DNA of 25,779 bases, taken from positions 1 to 25,779 of the forward strand of contig JACJYH010000011.1 of assembly GCA_020636195.1 (NCBI GenBank), written 5' to 3'. Positions 1 to 6,619 of this stretch are shown here, in pieces. The notes under the pieces are model-generated. The model searched no databases. It was given only the letters and a program-made list of their open reading frames with translations, and was not told where the DNA came from. A program made the translations under genes and the position numbers. Origin of the DNA: Lewinellaceae bacterium (GTDB lineage: Bacteria > Bacteroidota > Bacteroidia > Chitinophagales > Saprospiraceae). Position 1 is the stretch's first letter. Every line of letters starts with the position of its first letter.

Positions 1-213
1 TAGTAGGCAAACAATCAAAGTGAAGTGCCATCTTGGCAATGTGTCGGGCATAGTTTTTAAAGGTCGATGTACTCCGTCCAAGTACAGAAAGTTTTTTCTC
101 AAACTTGTTAATGAGTTCTGAAAAACCCGTAATTTTTGCTCGCGCTTGTGCGATCAATGTGTGTTGACCTATCCGATAGCTATCGGATTCAGGTCGCTTT
201 TTTTTGTTGACAT
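1..213 (-). CDS. Tyrosine recombinase/integrase, N-terminal fragment, frame-disrupted
   Basis: The reading runs off the left edge, so only the first ~70 codons are present. The minus-strand frame reads ..GQHTLIAQARAKITGF, then a SELINKFEKKLSVLGRST segment, then FKNYARHIAKMALHFDCLPT. This matches the N-terminal SAM-like, core-binding domain of Bacteroidota tyrosine recombinases, often found next to IS91-type transposases (from family knowledge). The catalytic domain is outside the window. The natural ATG (211-213) is not in this frame: it reads MSTKKSDLNPIAIG and stops at 169-171. A -1 shift on the A8 tract (198-205) joins it to the integrase frame. Alternatives are a one-base deletion, a sequencing error, or a start at an internal TTG (about 153). 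The family call is fairly sure; whether the gene is intact is not. Confidence 0.6.
171..188. repeat. Perfect 18-bp palindrome (ATCCGATAGCTATCGGAT)
   Basis: The 18 bases equal their own reverse complement. As RNA they can fold into a short hairpin with core stem CCGAT/ATCGG. The palindrome lies inside the 5' end of the integrase reading, where it encodes SDSYR in one frame and PIAIG in another. I recall such palindromes as dispersed repeats in Bacteroidota genomes, but copy number cannot be seen here. It sits 10 nt downstream of the A8 tract, where a frameshift-stimulating stem-loop would be expected. Confidence 0.6.
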
Positions 214-412
214 TTTATTTATTTATTTATTATTGAAATACTTATGCCAAGAATCAAGCCAATAAGCTACCGAAGGTCTAGTTCAACACGGGTTTTGCGT
301 CAGGCGGGGTGACGTGCAAACTTGGAGCTTTGTGCTTCTATTCAAGTTCAGTGCAGATTGACAGTTTTGTGCTCCGAAATCCCGCACGAACGCCAAGCGC
401 AGAACCGTCAAA
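214..412. other. Gene-free stretch between the integrase and the IS
   Basis: No convincing gene is seen. The part near the integrase start is a T/A-rich run of TTTA units (about 213-232). The rest is more GC-rich than its surroundings, with short inverted words such as GTGC..GCAC near 370-390. It looks like older non-coding mobile-element flank. The 65-codon ORF crossing into the IS has no recognisable features. Confidence 0.4.
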
Positions 413-428
413 CTGTCTAAAAACTAAC
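413..428 (+). repeat. Left terminal inverted repeat of the IS
   Basis: CTGTCTAAAAACTAAC pairs with the inverse of 2062-2077 with one mismatch. If the outer CGTCA matches are included, the imperfect repeat runs about 404-428. Confidence 0.8.
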
Positions 429-449
429 CCCAAAAAGTCTTCCAAATGC

Positions 450-480
450 TTGTGTACATATATCAATAATTGTATATTTG
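450..480 (+). promoter_or_regulatory. Candidate Bacteroidota-type promoter of the transposase
   Basis: TATATTTG (473-480) matches the TAnnTTTG -7 consensus, and TTG (450-452) lies 20 bp upstream where the -33 element is expected. The box ends 3 nt before the ATG at 484, so the transcript would be leaderless or nearly so. Based on consensus match only. Confidence 0.45.
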
Positions 481-483
481 TGT

Positions 484-2016
484 ATGCAATATATACAAGG
501 AAATAATCGAAATCAAGCGGTACTCTTCCCTAAGTGCCTAGACGAATTAGTAGATCAAGATAATGAAGTCAGAATCATCGATTTGTTTGTTGAATCGATC
601 AAACTGGAAGATTTCAAATTCATCATAAAATCCAATACAGAAGGGAGGCCAGCTTATGATCCCAAGGATCTTCTCAAATTATATATCTATGGATATTTAA
701 ATTCCATGAGATCATCAAGAGTACTCGAGAAAGAGTGTCATAGAAACACAGAAGTCATGTGGCTATTCAAGGACTTAACACCTGATCATAATACTATTTC
801 CAATTTCCGCCGAGACAATGAAAAAGCCATCCGTAAAGTATTCCAATACACCGTCAGTATCGCTAAGATGTTTGATCTCATCGGTGGCAAACTCATCGCT
901 GGAGGCAGCACAAAGTTGCGTGCTCAAAACTCCAAGAAAAATAATTATAATCCCAAGAAAATAGAACGTCATTTGGCTTACATCAATGCCAAATTAGATG
1001 AGTACAATGAAGCTCTAAAAACTGCAGACCAAGACAATAAAGCTATCCTTGAAAATCAAATAGCAAAACAAGAAAACCGTAAGCAATTTTATAATAACCT
1101 TACTGACCAACTCGAGCAATCAGGCGAAGTACAAATATCCACATCAGACCCTGAATCTCGCCAACTCATCACACGTAATAACATCACCGAAGTGGGTTAC
1201 AACGTACAAAGCACCGTTGATGCCACACATTGTATTCCTGTCGACTACAAAGTCACCAACGAGAACGATAGCAAAGCCATGGGTGGCATGTTGCGTAGAG
1301 CAAAAGTAATTATTGGTAACTCAGACTTTACAGCACTTTACGATAAAGGATATCATACAGGATCAGAATTAAAAACAGCCTGCACTATGGGTGTAAATCC
1401 AATGGTAGCCATCCCAGGCGTATCGTCATTCGCACCCGACCCATGCTACAACTATGATCAATTTATTTACGATGAAAACAACGATACATTTACATGTCCA
1501 CAAGGCCAGAATTTAAGTACCAATGGCCAATGGTACAAACGAAATACAGGGCGATCCACTTACAAGGTAAAACACTACAAAACTAATAAATGTCAATCCT
1601 GTCCAGTCAAAGATTTATGTACCAAGAATGCAAATGGCAGACTACTCGAACGATCAGAATACGCACCATACATCGAACAAAACAAACACAACATCGATGC
1701 CTATCCTGAAACCTTTAAAAAGCGCCAAGAAATAGTAGAACACCCCTACGGAATCATCAAAAGGCAGTGGGGATTTAACTACATCATGACCAAAAAAACG
1801 ATAAAAAGAGCAAGTGCTGATGTAGGCCTAATATTCACAGCGTTCAATCTACGTAGATTGATCAACATCATCGGCAAAAACGAGTTCAAAAAGTACCTTG
1901 GAGGGCTTATTTTGAGTGCTTTTGGATTAAAGACTTTAAATCGATCCATAAGATCAAATATGCTCCCCTTAATTTTTCATCCCATTTCCCCTTACTCACA
2001 AATAAAAGTCGCTTAA
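484..2016 (+). CDS. IS1182-family transposase with first DDE aspartate replaced by Gly
   Basis: This is a DDE transposase of about 510 residues that would cut and join the IS ends. The N-terminus MQYIQGNNRNQ matches the usual IS1182 start, so ATG at 484 is preferred over the upstream TTG at 478. Next come the InsH-type N-terminal domain (about 20-110) and the core motif TKLRAQNSKKNNYN (about 143-156). The second acidic site is ALYDKGYH (about 283-290). The glutamate motif is EIVEHPYGIIKRQWGF (about 415-430), preceded by a CPxG...CxxC...C metal-binding-like cluster (about 337-378). The family normally reads GD(S/G)TK before LRAQNSK, but here codon 904-906 is GGC (Gly), giving GGSTK. One G-for-A change explains this, and it should abolish catalysis. 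The frame is otherwise intact, so decay is probably recent. Confidence 0.92.
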   Translation: MQYIQGNNRNQAVLFPKCLDELVDQDNEVRIIDLFVESIKLEDFKFIIKSNTEGRPAYDPKDLLKLYIYGYLNSMRSSRVLEKECHRNTEVMWLFKDLTPDHNTISNFRRDNEKAIRKVFQYTVSIAKMFDLIGGKLIAGGSTKLRAQNSKKNNYNPKKIERHLAYINAKLDEYNEALKTADQDNKAILENQIAKQENRKQFYNNLTDQLEQSGEVQISTSDPESRQLITRNNITEVGYNVQSTVDATHCIPVDYKVTNENDSKAMGGMLRRAKVIIGNSDFTALYDKGYHTGSELKTACTMGVNPMVAIPGVSSFAPDPCYNYDQFIYDENNDTFTCPQGQNLSTNGQWYKRNTGRSTYKVKHYKTNKCQSCPVKDLCTKNANGRLLERSEYAPYIEQNKHNIDAYPETFKKRQEIVEHPYGIIKRQWGFNYIMTKKTIKRASADVGLIFTAFNLRRLINIIGKNEFKKYLGGLILSAFGLKTLNRSIRSNMLPLIFHPISPYSQIKVA

Positions 2017-2061
2017 AATGACTCTATATGCGTTGCTTTTGCCTACTTTTGAGACGAAATT

Positions 2062-2077
2062 GATAGTTTTTAGACAG
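2062..2077 (-). repeat. Right terminal inverted repeat of the IS
   Basis: GATAGTTTTTAGACAG is the reverse complement of the left end apart from one base. It lies 45 bp after the transposase stop codon. Confidence 0.8.
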
Positions 2078-2100
2078 ACTGACGTTGGCAGCAATTTAAA

Positions 2101-2454
2101 ATGAAACAACATTTCAAAAAAAAATATCTGTTTATCGCTGCATCAAATGGTTTGGTGTTATCTCTTCCAGTGACAGGTTTTGTTTTTGGATTTATTTCCT
2201 GTTCAGATTGCGAGAACTCGATTTCTGGCTTTTTAGGACGTCTCTTTATCGGACTTGTTTATCTTGTTCTGAATACTTTTTCTTTAGGACAACCTTTGAA
2301 AAATGAATCTGGTGGAAGTTCATATGACTTGAGATTTTACACCTTTATATGCGCTCTTTGTATTTCAATCTTGGTCTTTCTTACCATAATTATATATCGG
2401 AAATTTAAAAAAACTGCTGCCAATCGAGTAGACGGCCCCACCAGCCTAGACTGA
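2101..2454 (+). CDS. Small hypothetical membrane protein
   Basis: The 117-residue protein is not recognised. It has a basic N-terminus (MKQHFKKK), three likely membrane spans (about 9-33, 43-62 and 78-99) and a basic stretch after the last span (YRKFKK). A CSDC pair follows the first span. The gene starts 23 bp beyond the right IS end, so any original promoter lies beyond the insertion. A TACTTTTG box (2044-2051) just inside the IS could supply an outward promoter, though no matching -33 element is seen. Lone small membrane proteins are common in accessory regions. The coding call rests on hydrophobic pattern and ORF length, with no homology recognised. Confidence 0.55.
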   Translation: MKQHFKKKYLFIAASNGLVLSLPVTGFVFGFISCSDCENSISGFLGRLFIGLVYLVLNTFSLGQPLKNESGGSSYDLRFYTFICALCISILVFLTIIIYRKFKKTAANRVDGPTSLD

Positions 2455-2459
2455 TGGGG
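2436..2459. terminator. Hairpin at the end of the small membrane gene
   Basis: CCCCACCAG (2436-2444) and CTGATGGGG (2451-2459) form a 9-bp stem with a 6-nt loop. The one non-Watson-Crick pair is C-A on the plus strand but a G-U wobble on the minus strand. There is no T run, so termination is only a possibility. Confidence 0.35.
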
Positions 2460-2502
2460 AGCACTTCTCACAACACTGTACGTATGAAGAAATTTCATCT
2501 AG

Positions 2503-2576
2503 CCGCAATTGATATTGCGGTTCTCTCATTTTGATCAGACATTTAGTCTGATCTATAGTTTTTTGGAAAAAAACTA
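2503..2576. other. Array of three consecutive hairpins
   Basis: Three stems follow each other within 74 bp. They are CCGCAAT/ATTGCGG (2503-2509 with 2514-2520), GATCAGAC/GTCTGATC (2533-2540 with 2546-2553) and TAGTTTTTT/AAAAAACTA (within 2556-2576). The first two are perfect with 4-5 nt loops. The array could be a terminator cluster, a small structured RNA, or the folded end of a mobile element. Confidence 0.5.
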
Positions 2577-2988
2577 CCACTCGTTCTCAGTTCGCAAATC
2601 ATGGGTTCAGTTTAAAGTATGTATCCAAAAGTGATTGATACCCTCGTTTCTTAAGTCGTTGCAGTGTAATGGTTGTAATCAGAATTGGACTCTGAGCAAC
2701 CGCCCATCCACCTAAACCATCTTTCAGCTTGCTAATAGTTAGGGACTTATGCCTGCAAAGGAGAGGCTTTGATTCCAAGATTTCTTTGCTAAAAAAGTTG
2801 CTCAACTAACATCTTAATCTTACAATTACCATTAAAGGCAATCACAAGAAGTGTCCAAAAAAGTAAACCTATCGGGATAGCCATTGATTACAAGTGAACC
2901 CATATGATGCGTAGAAATGACTTTCGTTGTCAAAATAAAAAAATCAATTAAATTATGAAAATGTTATCATTTAAGATAACTTTGCAGA
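2577..2988. other. Gene-free stretch before the toxin-antitoxin locus
   Basis: No supported gene is seen. A 68-codon minus-strand ORF (2599-2805) contains SKLKDGLGGWAVAQSP and TLQRLKKRGYQSLLD. It looks somewhat protein-like, perhaps a transposase C-terminal remnant, but I cannot assign it. The part from 2806 to about 2960 is AT-rich without obvious structure. Confidence 0.3.
2963..2984 (+). promoter_or_regulatory. higBA promoter with overlapping operator-like palindrome
   Basis: GTTATC (2963-2968) and GATAAC (2975-2980) form an inverted repeat with a 6-bp spacer. A TAACTTTG box (2977-2984), matching the Bacteroidota -7 consensus, overlaps its right arm. An antitoxin dimer bound here would block transcription, as in autoregulated HigBA systems (family knowledge). 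The box ends 4 nt before the GTG start of the toxin. No clear -33 element is visible. Confidence 0.5.
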
Positions 2989-3324
2989 GTGAATCGTCAA
3001 ATCATATTTCACAATGAATATTTCTTTGAATTTTATGAAAAACTTGACATAAAAGTTAAAGCAAAAGTTCAGTATGTGCTTGAATTGATTAAACAAGTGG
3101 ATCGTGTTCCAGAAAAATTTCTTGCTTCAATGGCAGGACACGAAGGTCTATTTGAAATATGAATCAAATATCAATCAAATATATATCGTATTTTCTGTTG
3201 TTTCGACGAAGGCAGACTTATAGTATTGTTTAATGGTTTTCAGAAAAAAACACAAAAAACTCCAAAAAACGAAATAGAAAAAGCAGTAAGATTAATGGAT
3301 GAATATTTTCAATCTAAAAAATAA
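2989..3324 (+). pseudogene. higB: HigB/RelE-type toxin interrupted by an in-frame TGA
   Basis: One frame encodes a 111-residue RelE-superfamily mRNA interferase of the Bacteroidota HigB type. It starts near GTG 2989 (VNRQIIFHNEYFFEFYEKL), continues through DRVPEKFLASMAGHEGLFEI, and ends YRIFCCFDEGRLIVLFNGF plus QKKTQKTPKNEIEKA. Between GLFEI and IKYQSNIYRIF is TGA (3160-3162). Homologues have Arg at this point (GLFEIR), so CGA or AGA to TGA is the simplest explanation. The conserved C-terminal half, including the catalytic region, is lost unless the stop is read through. The rest of the frame is clean, suggesting a young mutation. The gene lies 5 bp before the antitoxin gene and shares its promoter. 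Confidence 0.85.
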
Positions 3325-3329
3325 CAAAC

Positions 3330-3629
3330 ATGACAAAATATAAAGGAATCAAAACTTTTGACGAGCTCATAGAAAGGGAATATGGGCAAATAGGGACTGA
3401 TCCTAGAAATGAATATGAAGAAAGAGCTCAAATGTTTATTGTAAGCGAAATGTTGAAAGAGGCTCGTAAACAAGCCAATATGACTCAACAGGAACTTGCT
3501 GAAAAAGCAGGAACAAAGAAAAGTTATATTTCAAAAATTGAAAATGCAAAAGGAAATATTCAACTTTCGACTTTGATTAGAATTTTTGAAAAGGGGCTAA
3601 ATAGAAAAGTTGGACTGACTTTTATTTGA
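3330..3629 (+). CDS. higA: HigA-type antitoxin, XRE-family HTH protein
   Basis: The 99-residue protein has an N-terminal region TFDELIEREYGQIGT (10-24), which probably contacts the toxin. The XRE helix-turn-helix follows at about 39-92, with MTQQELAEKAGTKKSYISKIE as its core. It starts 5 bp after the toxin frame ends, in the toxin-first order typical of higBA. It would neutralise HigB and repress the shared promoter, probably at the GTTATC-N6-GATAAC palindrome at 2963-2980. The antitoxin frame is intact although the toxin is broken, so it is now an orphan that may persist as a regulator or as protection against related toxins. Confidence 0.9.
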   Translation: MTKYKGIKTFDELIEREYGQIGTDPRNEYEERAQMFIVSEMLKEARKQANMTQQELAEKAGTKKSYISKIENAKGNIQLSTLIRIFEKGLNRKVGLTFI

Positions 3630-3885
3630 CAAAAAAGCGCCATAATCAAGCAGACCGCCCTACCACCAAAGTTATAGGCAGCGCCTCCGACTTAGTCATC
3701 ATGGTGTAAACCTTAGAATCATTCGATAGAAAATCTGAAACAAAGCAAATTCCAATAAAGGCGCTCAAAATCCTTTGAACGATTTTGGGTTGGAACTTAC
3801 GAGATTGTATCGGTTTTAATCCTATCTTTGCTATCTGATTTTTTTCATACCATTATTTCCTCGCGCCTAGATATCCTTAATCTAA
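3630..3885. other. Intergenic region with hairpin and candidate promoter box
   Basis: CAAAATC (3766-3772) and GATTTTG (3781-3787) form a 7-bp stem with an 8-nt loop; no T run follows. TATCTTTG (3823-3830) fits the Bacteroidota -7 box and would give the next gene a 5' leader of roughly 50 nt. TTG at 3805-3807 is rather close to serve as the -33 element. Confidence 0.4.
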
Positions 3886-6552
3886 ATGAACCATTTTTAC
3901 ATATTTCTTGCCTTTATTACGATGCTATTTACTTGCTCACCTACTTCCAATGTTGAAGAACCGCTCATAAAAACTCCACAATATGAGATATATAATGACA
4001 AAGTCGTACAAGGTAAAGATACTGCATTTGTGAAATCCGGGCAGCATATCGTTTCCAATTACATAAGTCCGGCCAGTCAAACCTATTCGAATTTTATTAA
4101 GTATAAATTTTCTATCAATGAAAAAGACAACGAACTTCCGGTTGGTGAAGACCATTGGGTAGTGATTGAACCTGACATGAAAGAAGCCCCAACGGTACAA
4201 TTCGGAGAAAAACCGGAAGCACCTTCTAATATCAAACCTAAAATGCTGCCGCCAAACTATACATTTACTTTCCGCGTAGATGTCTCTGATGTTCTGAACG
4301 CATTTAAATCCAAAGGTTTCTTTGAAACCTTGGATGGAAGCCGCATTGCAGAAAGTGATTTTAAAGGCTTTTATATTGCCGGAAATGCCGAACCTCTTTC
4401 ATGGGATTTTGTCAATCTTGACAATAAAAAAATGAAACTACAACCTACATCCAACCCAAATATCTATGAAATAACATTGGTTCTCAATCCCTATGATGAC
4501 AAAGTCAGGGACATTAAAGAATGGAAACAAAGTCTAGCCTTGGAACAAGCACCAAAATTCTCATCTGATATACCTCTTGTAGATGCTATGTTTAATATGT
4601 CCATGGAGGAAGCTTTCAAAACCATTGAACCGGATAGCACGCTGCGCACAGGAACAAAATGGGCAGGTGTTTGGACAAGAGATGTCAGCTTTTCGACTTT
4701 TTTAGCCTTTGCGTATTTGTATCCTGAAAACGCCAAAATCAGTTTGCTCAAAAAAGTAAAAAGGGGAAGAATCATCCAAGATACGGGTTCCGGCGGTGCT
4801 TGGCCTATTTCATCGGACCGAACTATTTGGTGTATAGCCGCTTGGGAAATCTATAAGGTCACAGGGGACGCTGATTGGTTGAATACCATCTATCCAATAA
4901 TAAAAAACACATTGGAAGATGATGATAAAACGCTGAGAAATGAAGAAACAAATTTATATTGTGGAGAATCTTCGTTTTTGGATTGGAGGGAGCAAACCTA
5001 TCCTAAATGGATGGATAATAAAGATATTTTTGCATCCTACAATTTGGGCACCAATGCCATCCATTATCAGGCACGTAGGATACTCGCTGAAATAGCAAAA
5101 ATCAAAGGTGATGCTTTTGAAAAATATGAAACGGATGCGGAAAGTATCAAAAAGGGAATGAACCACCATTTTAGGCTTCCGGAAACATCATTTTACATTC
5201 AGTATTTGTATGGAAGAAATGATATGATACCTTCCCAAAGATTTGAAGCATTAGGGAATGCCTTAAGCATATTGTTTGACGTAGCAGATCCTGAATTTGC
5301 AGAAGATGTCATTGACAATGCACCTACAACAGCTTACGGTACGTCGTGCATTTTTCCACAAATACCCGACATTCCACCGTATCACAACAATGCGGTTTGG
5401 CCATTTGTACAGGCATTTTGGAATCTTGCGGCAGCGAAGACCGAAAATGATGCTGCTCTTACTCATGGCATCGCTAGTATTTATAGACCTGCAGCATTAT
5501 TTCTGAGCAATTATGAAAACATGGTTGCTTCCACGGGAGACTTCAAGGGTACAGAAATCAACTCTGACAGAATGCTGTGGAGTATTGCCGGAAATTTAGC
5601 CATGATCTATAGGGTTTTCTTGGGGATGTCATTTGAAATAGATGGTTTACATTTCGATCCTTTTGTACCGCATGCTTTTCAGGGTGAAAAAACATTGACC
5701 AATTTCAAATATAGAAATGCTGTCCTCGATATCACCGTAAAAGGTCACGGTAAAAAAATTACTTCGTTTCTTCTTGACGGTAAAACCATGTCGAATGCTG
5801 TCATTAGTCATGATTTGGTAGGTCACCATACGGTGGAAATACTTCTTCAAGCTGATGCAACTTCCTATTCACACTTGAATGCTTTTGAGAATCATTTTTC
5901 TCCTGCTACGGTTCAGACGAAACTTGTCCACGATACTTTACAGTGGAAACATGTGGAGAATGCCATCACCTACAATGTGTATAAGAATGGAAAAAAAGTA
6001 AAATCGGAAACCGAGACACATTTCACCATCGAAGAAGAAGCCTATGGAAATTACATGGTAGCTGCAGTGGACGATAAAGGATATGAAGGTTTCGCTTCAG
6101 AACCCATCCTTATTGCAAAACAAATAGACACCTTAGAATGTGAAACCTTTGCAAAAAGTAATAAATTGCCGATATCAAATTTTTCTGGAACAGGTGTCAT
6201 AGAGATATCAACAACAAAAAACACAAATCTGCATTTCCATTTTAATTGTCCAAAAGAAGGGAAATATTTAATTGATTTTAAATACTCTAATGGTAATGGC
6301 CCATGGAATACGGATAACAAATGCGCCATCAGAAGTCTGTTGGTGAATGGTCAATATCAAGGTGTCTTGGTATTTCCTCAAAGAGGTCAGGGAGAATGGT
6401 CAAATTGGGGATATTCTAATAGTAAGGTGATTTCTTGCAAGGAAGGAGACAATGACATAGCATTGATTTTTAATGATTGGAATAACAACATGAACGTGGA
6501 TGTCAATGCGGCTCTTTTAGATTTTGTCAGATTAATTCGGTTGCAAGATTGA
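3886..6552 (+). CDS. Lipoprotein glycoside hydrolase, (alpha/alpha)6 type (GH63/MGH1-like), with C-terminal CBM-like domain
   Basis: The 888-residue protein begins with a short signal and lipobox-like LFTC (Cys17), suggesting an outer-membrane-anchored enzyme. A beta-rich N-terminal domain (about 30-205) precedes the catalytic barrel (about 225-600). Barrel motifs are GVWTRDVSFS (Asp266, a likely catalytic acid), DTGSGGAWPISSDR, GESSFLDWREQTYPKWM (361-376), PPYHNNAVWPFVQ and TGDFKGTEINSDRMLW (Glu557, possible base). These match Bacteroidota proteins often labelled glycogen debranching or GH63-like six-hairpin glycosidases. The true substrate is unknown; an alpha-linked glycan is plausible. 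Residues about 680-742 resemble a fibronectin III fold. Residues 748-888, starting DTLECE and ending ALLDFVRLIRL, look like a CBM35/CBM6-type domain. No SusC/SusD genes are nearby, so it is not in an obvious polysaccharide locus. The catalytic residues are inferred. Confidence 0.8.
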   Translation: MNHFYIFLAFITMLFTCSPTSNVEEPLIKTPQYEIYNDKVVQGKDTAFVKSGQHIVSNYISPASQTYSNFIKYKFSINEKDNELPVGEDHWVVIEPDMKEAPTVQFGEKPEAPSNIKPKMLPPNYTFTFRVDVSDVLNAFKSKGFFETLDGSRIAESDFKGFYIAGNAEPLSWDFVNLDNKKMKLQPTSNPNIYEITLVLNPYDDKVRDIKEWKQSLALEQAPKFSSDIPLVDAMFNMSMEEAFKTIEPDSTLRTGTKWAGVWTRDVSFSTFLAFAYLYPENAKISLLKKVKRGRIIQDTGSGGAWPISSDRTIWCIAAWEIYKVTGDADWLNTIYPIIKNTLEDDDKTLRNEETNLYCGESSFLDWREQTYPKWMDNKDIFASYNLGTNAIHYQARRILAEIAKIKGDAFEKYETDAESIKKGMNHHFRLPETSFYIQYLYGRNDMIPSQRFEALGNALSILFDVADPEFAEDVIDNAPTTAYGTSCIFPQIPDIPPYHNNAVWPFVQAFWNLAAAKTENDAALTHGIASIYRPAALFLSNYENMVASTGDFKGTEINSDRMLWSIAGNLAMIYRVFLGMSFEIDGLHFDPFVPHAFQGEKTLTNFKYRNAVLDITVKGHGKKITSFLLDGKTMSNAVISHDLVGHHTVEILLQADATSYSHLNAFENHFSPATVQTKLVHDTLQWKHVENAITYNVYKNGKKVKSETETHFTIEEEAYGNYMVAAVDDKGYEGFASEPILIAKQIDTLECETFAKSNKLPISNFSGTGVIEISTTKNTNLHFHFNCPKEGKYLIDFKYSNGNGPWNTDNKCAIRSLLVNGQYQGVLVFPQRGQGEWSNWGYSNSKVISCKEGDNDIALIFNDWNNNMNVDVNAALLDFVRLIRLQD

Positions 6553-6605
6553 CGATTGAATTAAAAGTTTCAGGAAAGTATTCGGATTCCTTTGATGATA
6601 TTCAA

Positions 6606-6613
6606 TATCTTTG
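6606..6613 (+). promoter_or_regulatory. Candidate -7 promoter box of smc
   Basis: TATCTTTG matches TAnnTTTG and ends 6 nt before the ATG at 6620, predicting a leaderless or near-leaderless smc transcript. No good -33 TTG is found at the expected spacing. Confidence 0.35.
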
Positions 6614-6619
6614 CCCTTC

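Larger units (their letters stand above)
413..2077 (+). mobile_element. IS1182-family insertion sequence
   Basis: The element is bounded by inverted ends. The left end is CTGTCTAAAAACTAAC (413-428), and the reverse complement of the right end is CTGTCTAAAAACTATC (2062-2077), identical at 15 of 16 positions. The ~1.67-kb interior holds one transposase of the IS1182 type, a normal size for the family. Just outside, CCGTCA (left) and TGACGT (right) are inverted relative to each other, with no plain direct repeat. This fits insertion into a palindrome, which some IS1182 elements favour (family knowledge). Exact ends are therefore uncertain by a few bases; the similarity could extend to 404-2086. 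The transposase appears catalytically damaged. Confidence 0.85.

Noticed and set aside
309..506. 65-codon ORF crossing the left IS end
   Set aside because: It spans the IS boundary and overlaps the transposase start, and the peptide shows no protein-like pattern.
2080..2105. Integron attC-like core (GTTGGCA) just before the small membrane gene
   Set aside because: It does not fit GTTRRRY in its last bases, and no partner core or integrase of the integron type is seen.
2599..2805. 68-codon minus-strand ORF with LKDGLGGWAVAQSP
   Set aside because: It looks slightly protein-like, perhaps a transposase tail, but no start signal, family or continuation could be supported.
3160..3162. TGA recoded as an amino acid genome-wide
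   Set aside because: Other genes here end normally at TGA (higA, smc, the glycosidase), and Trp is encoded by TGG.
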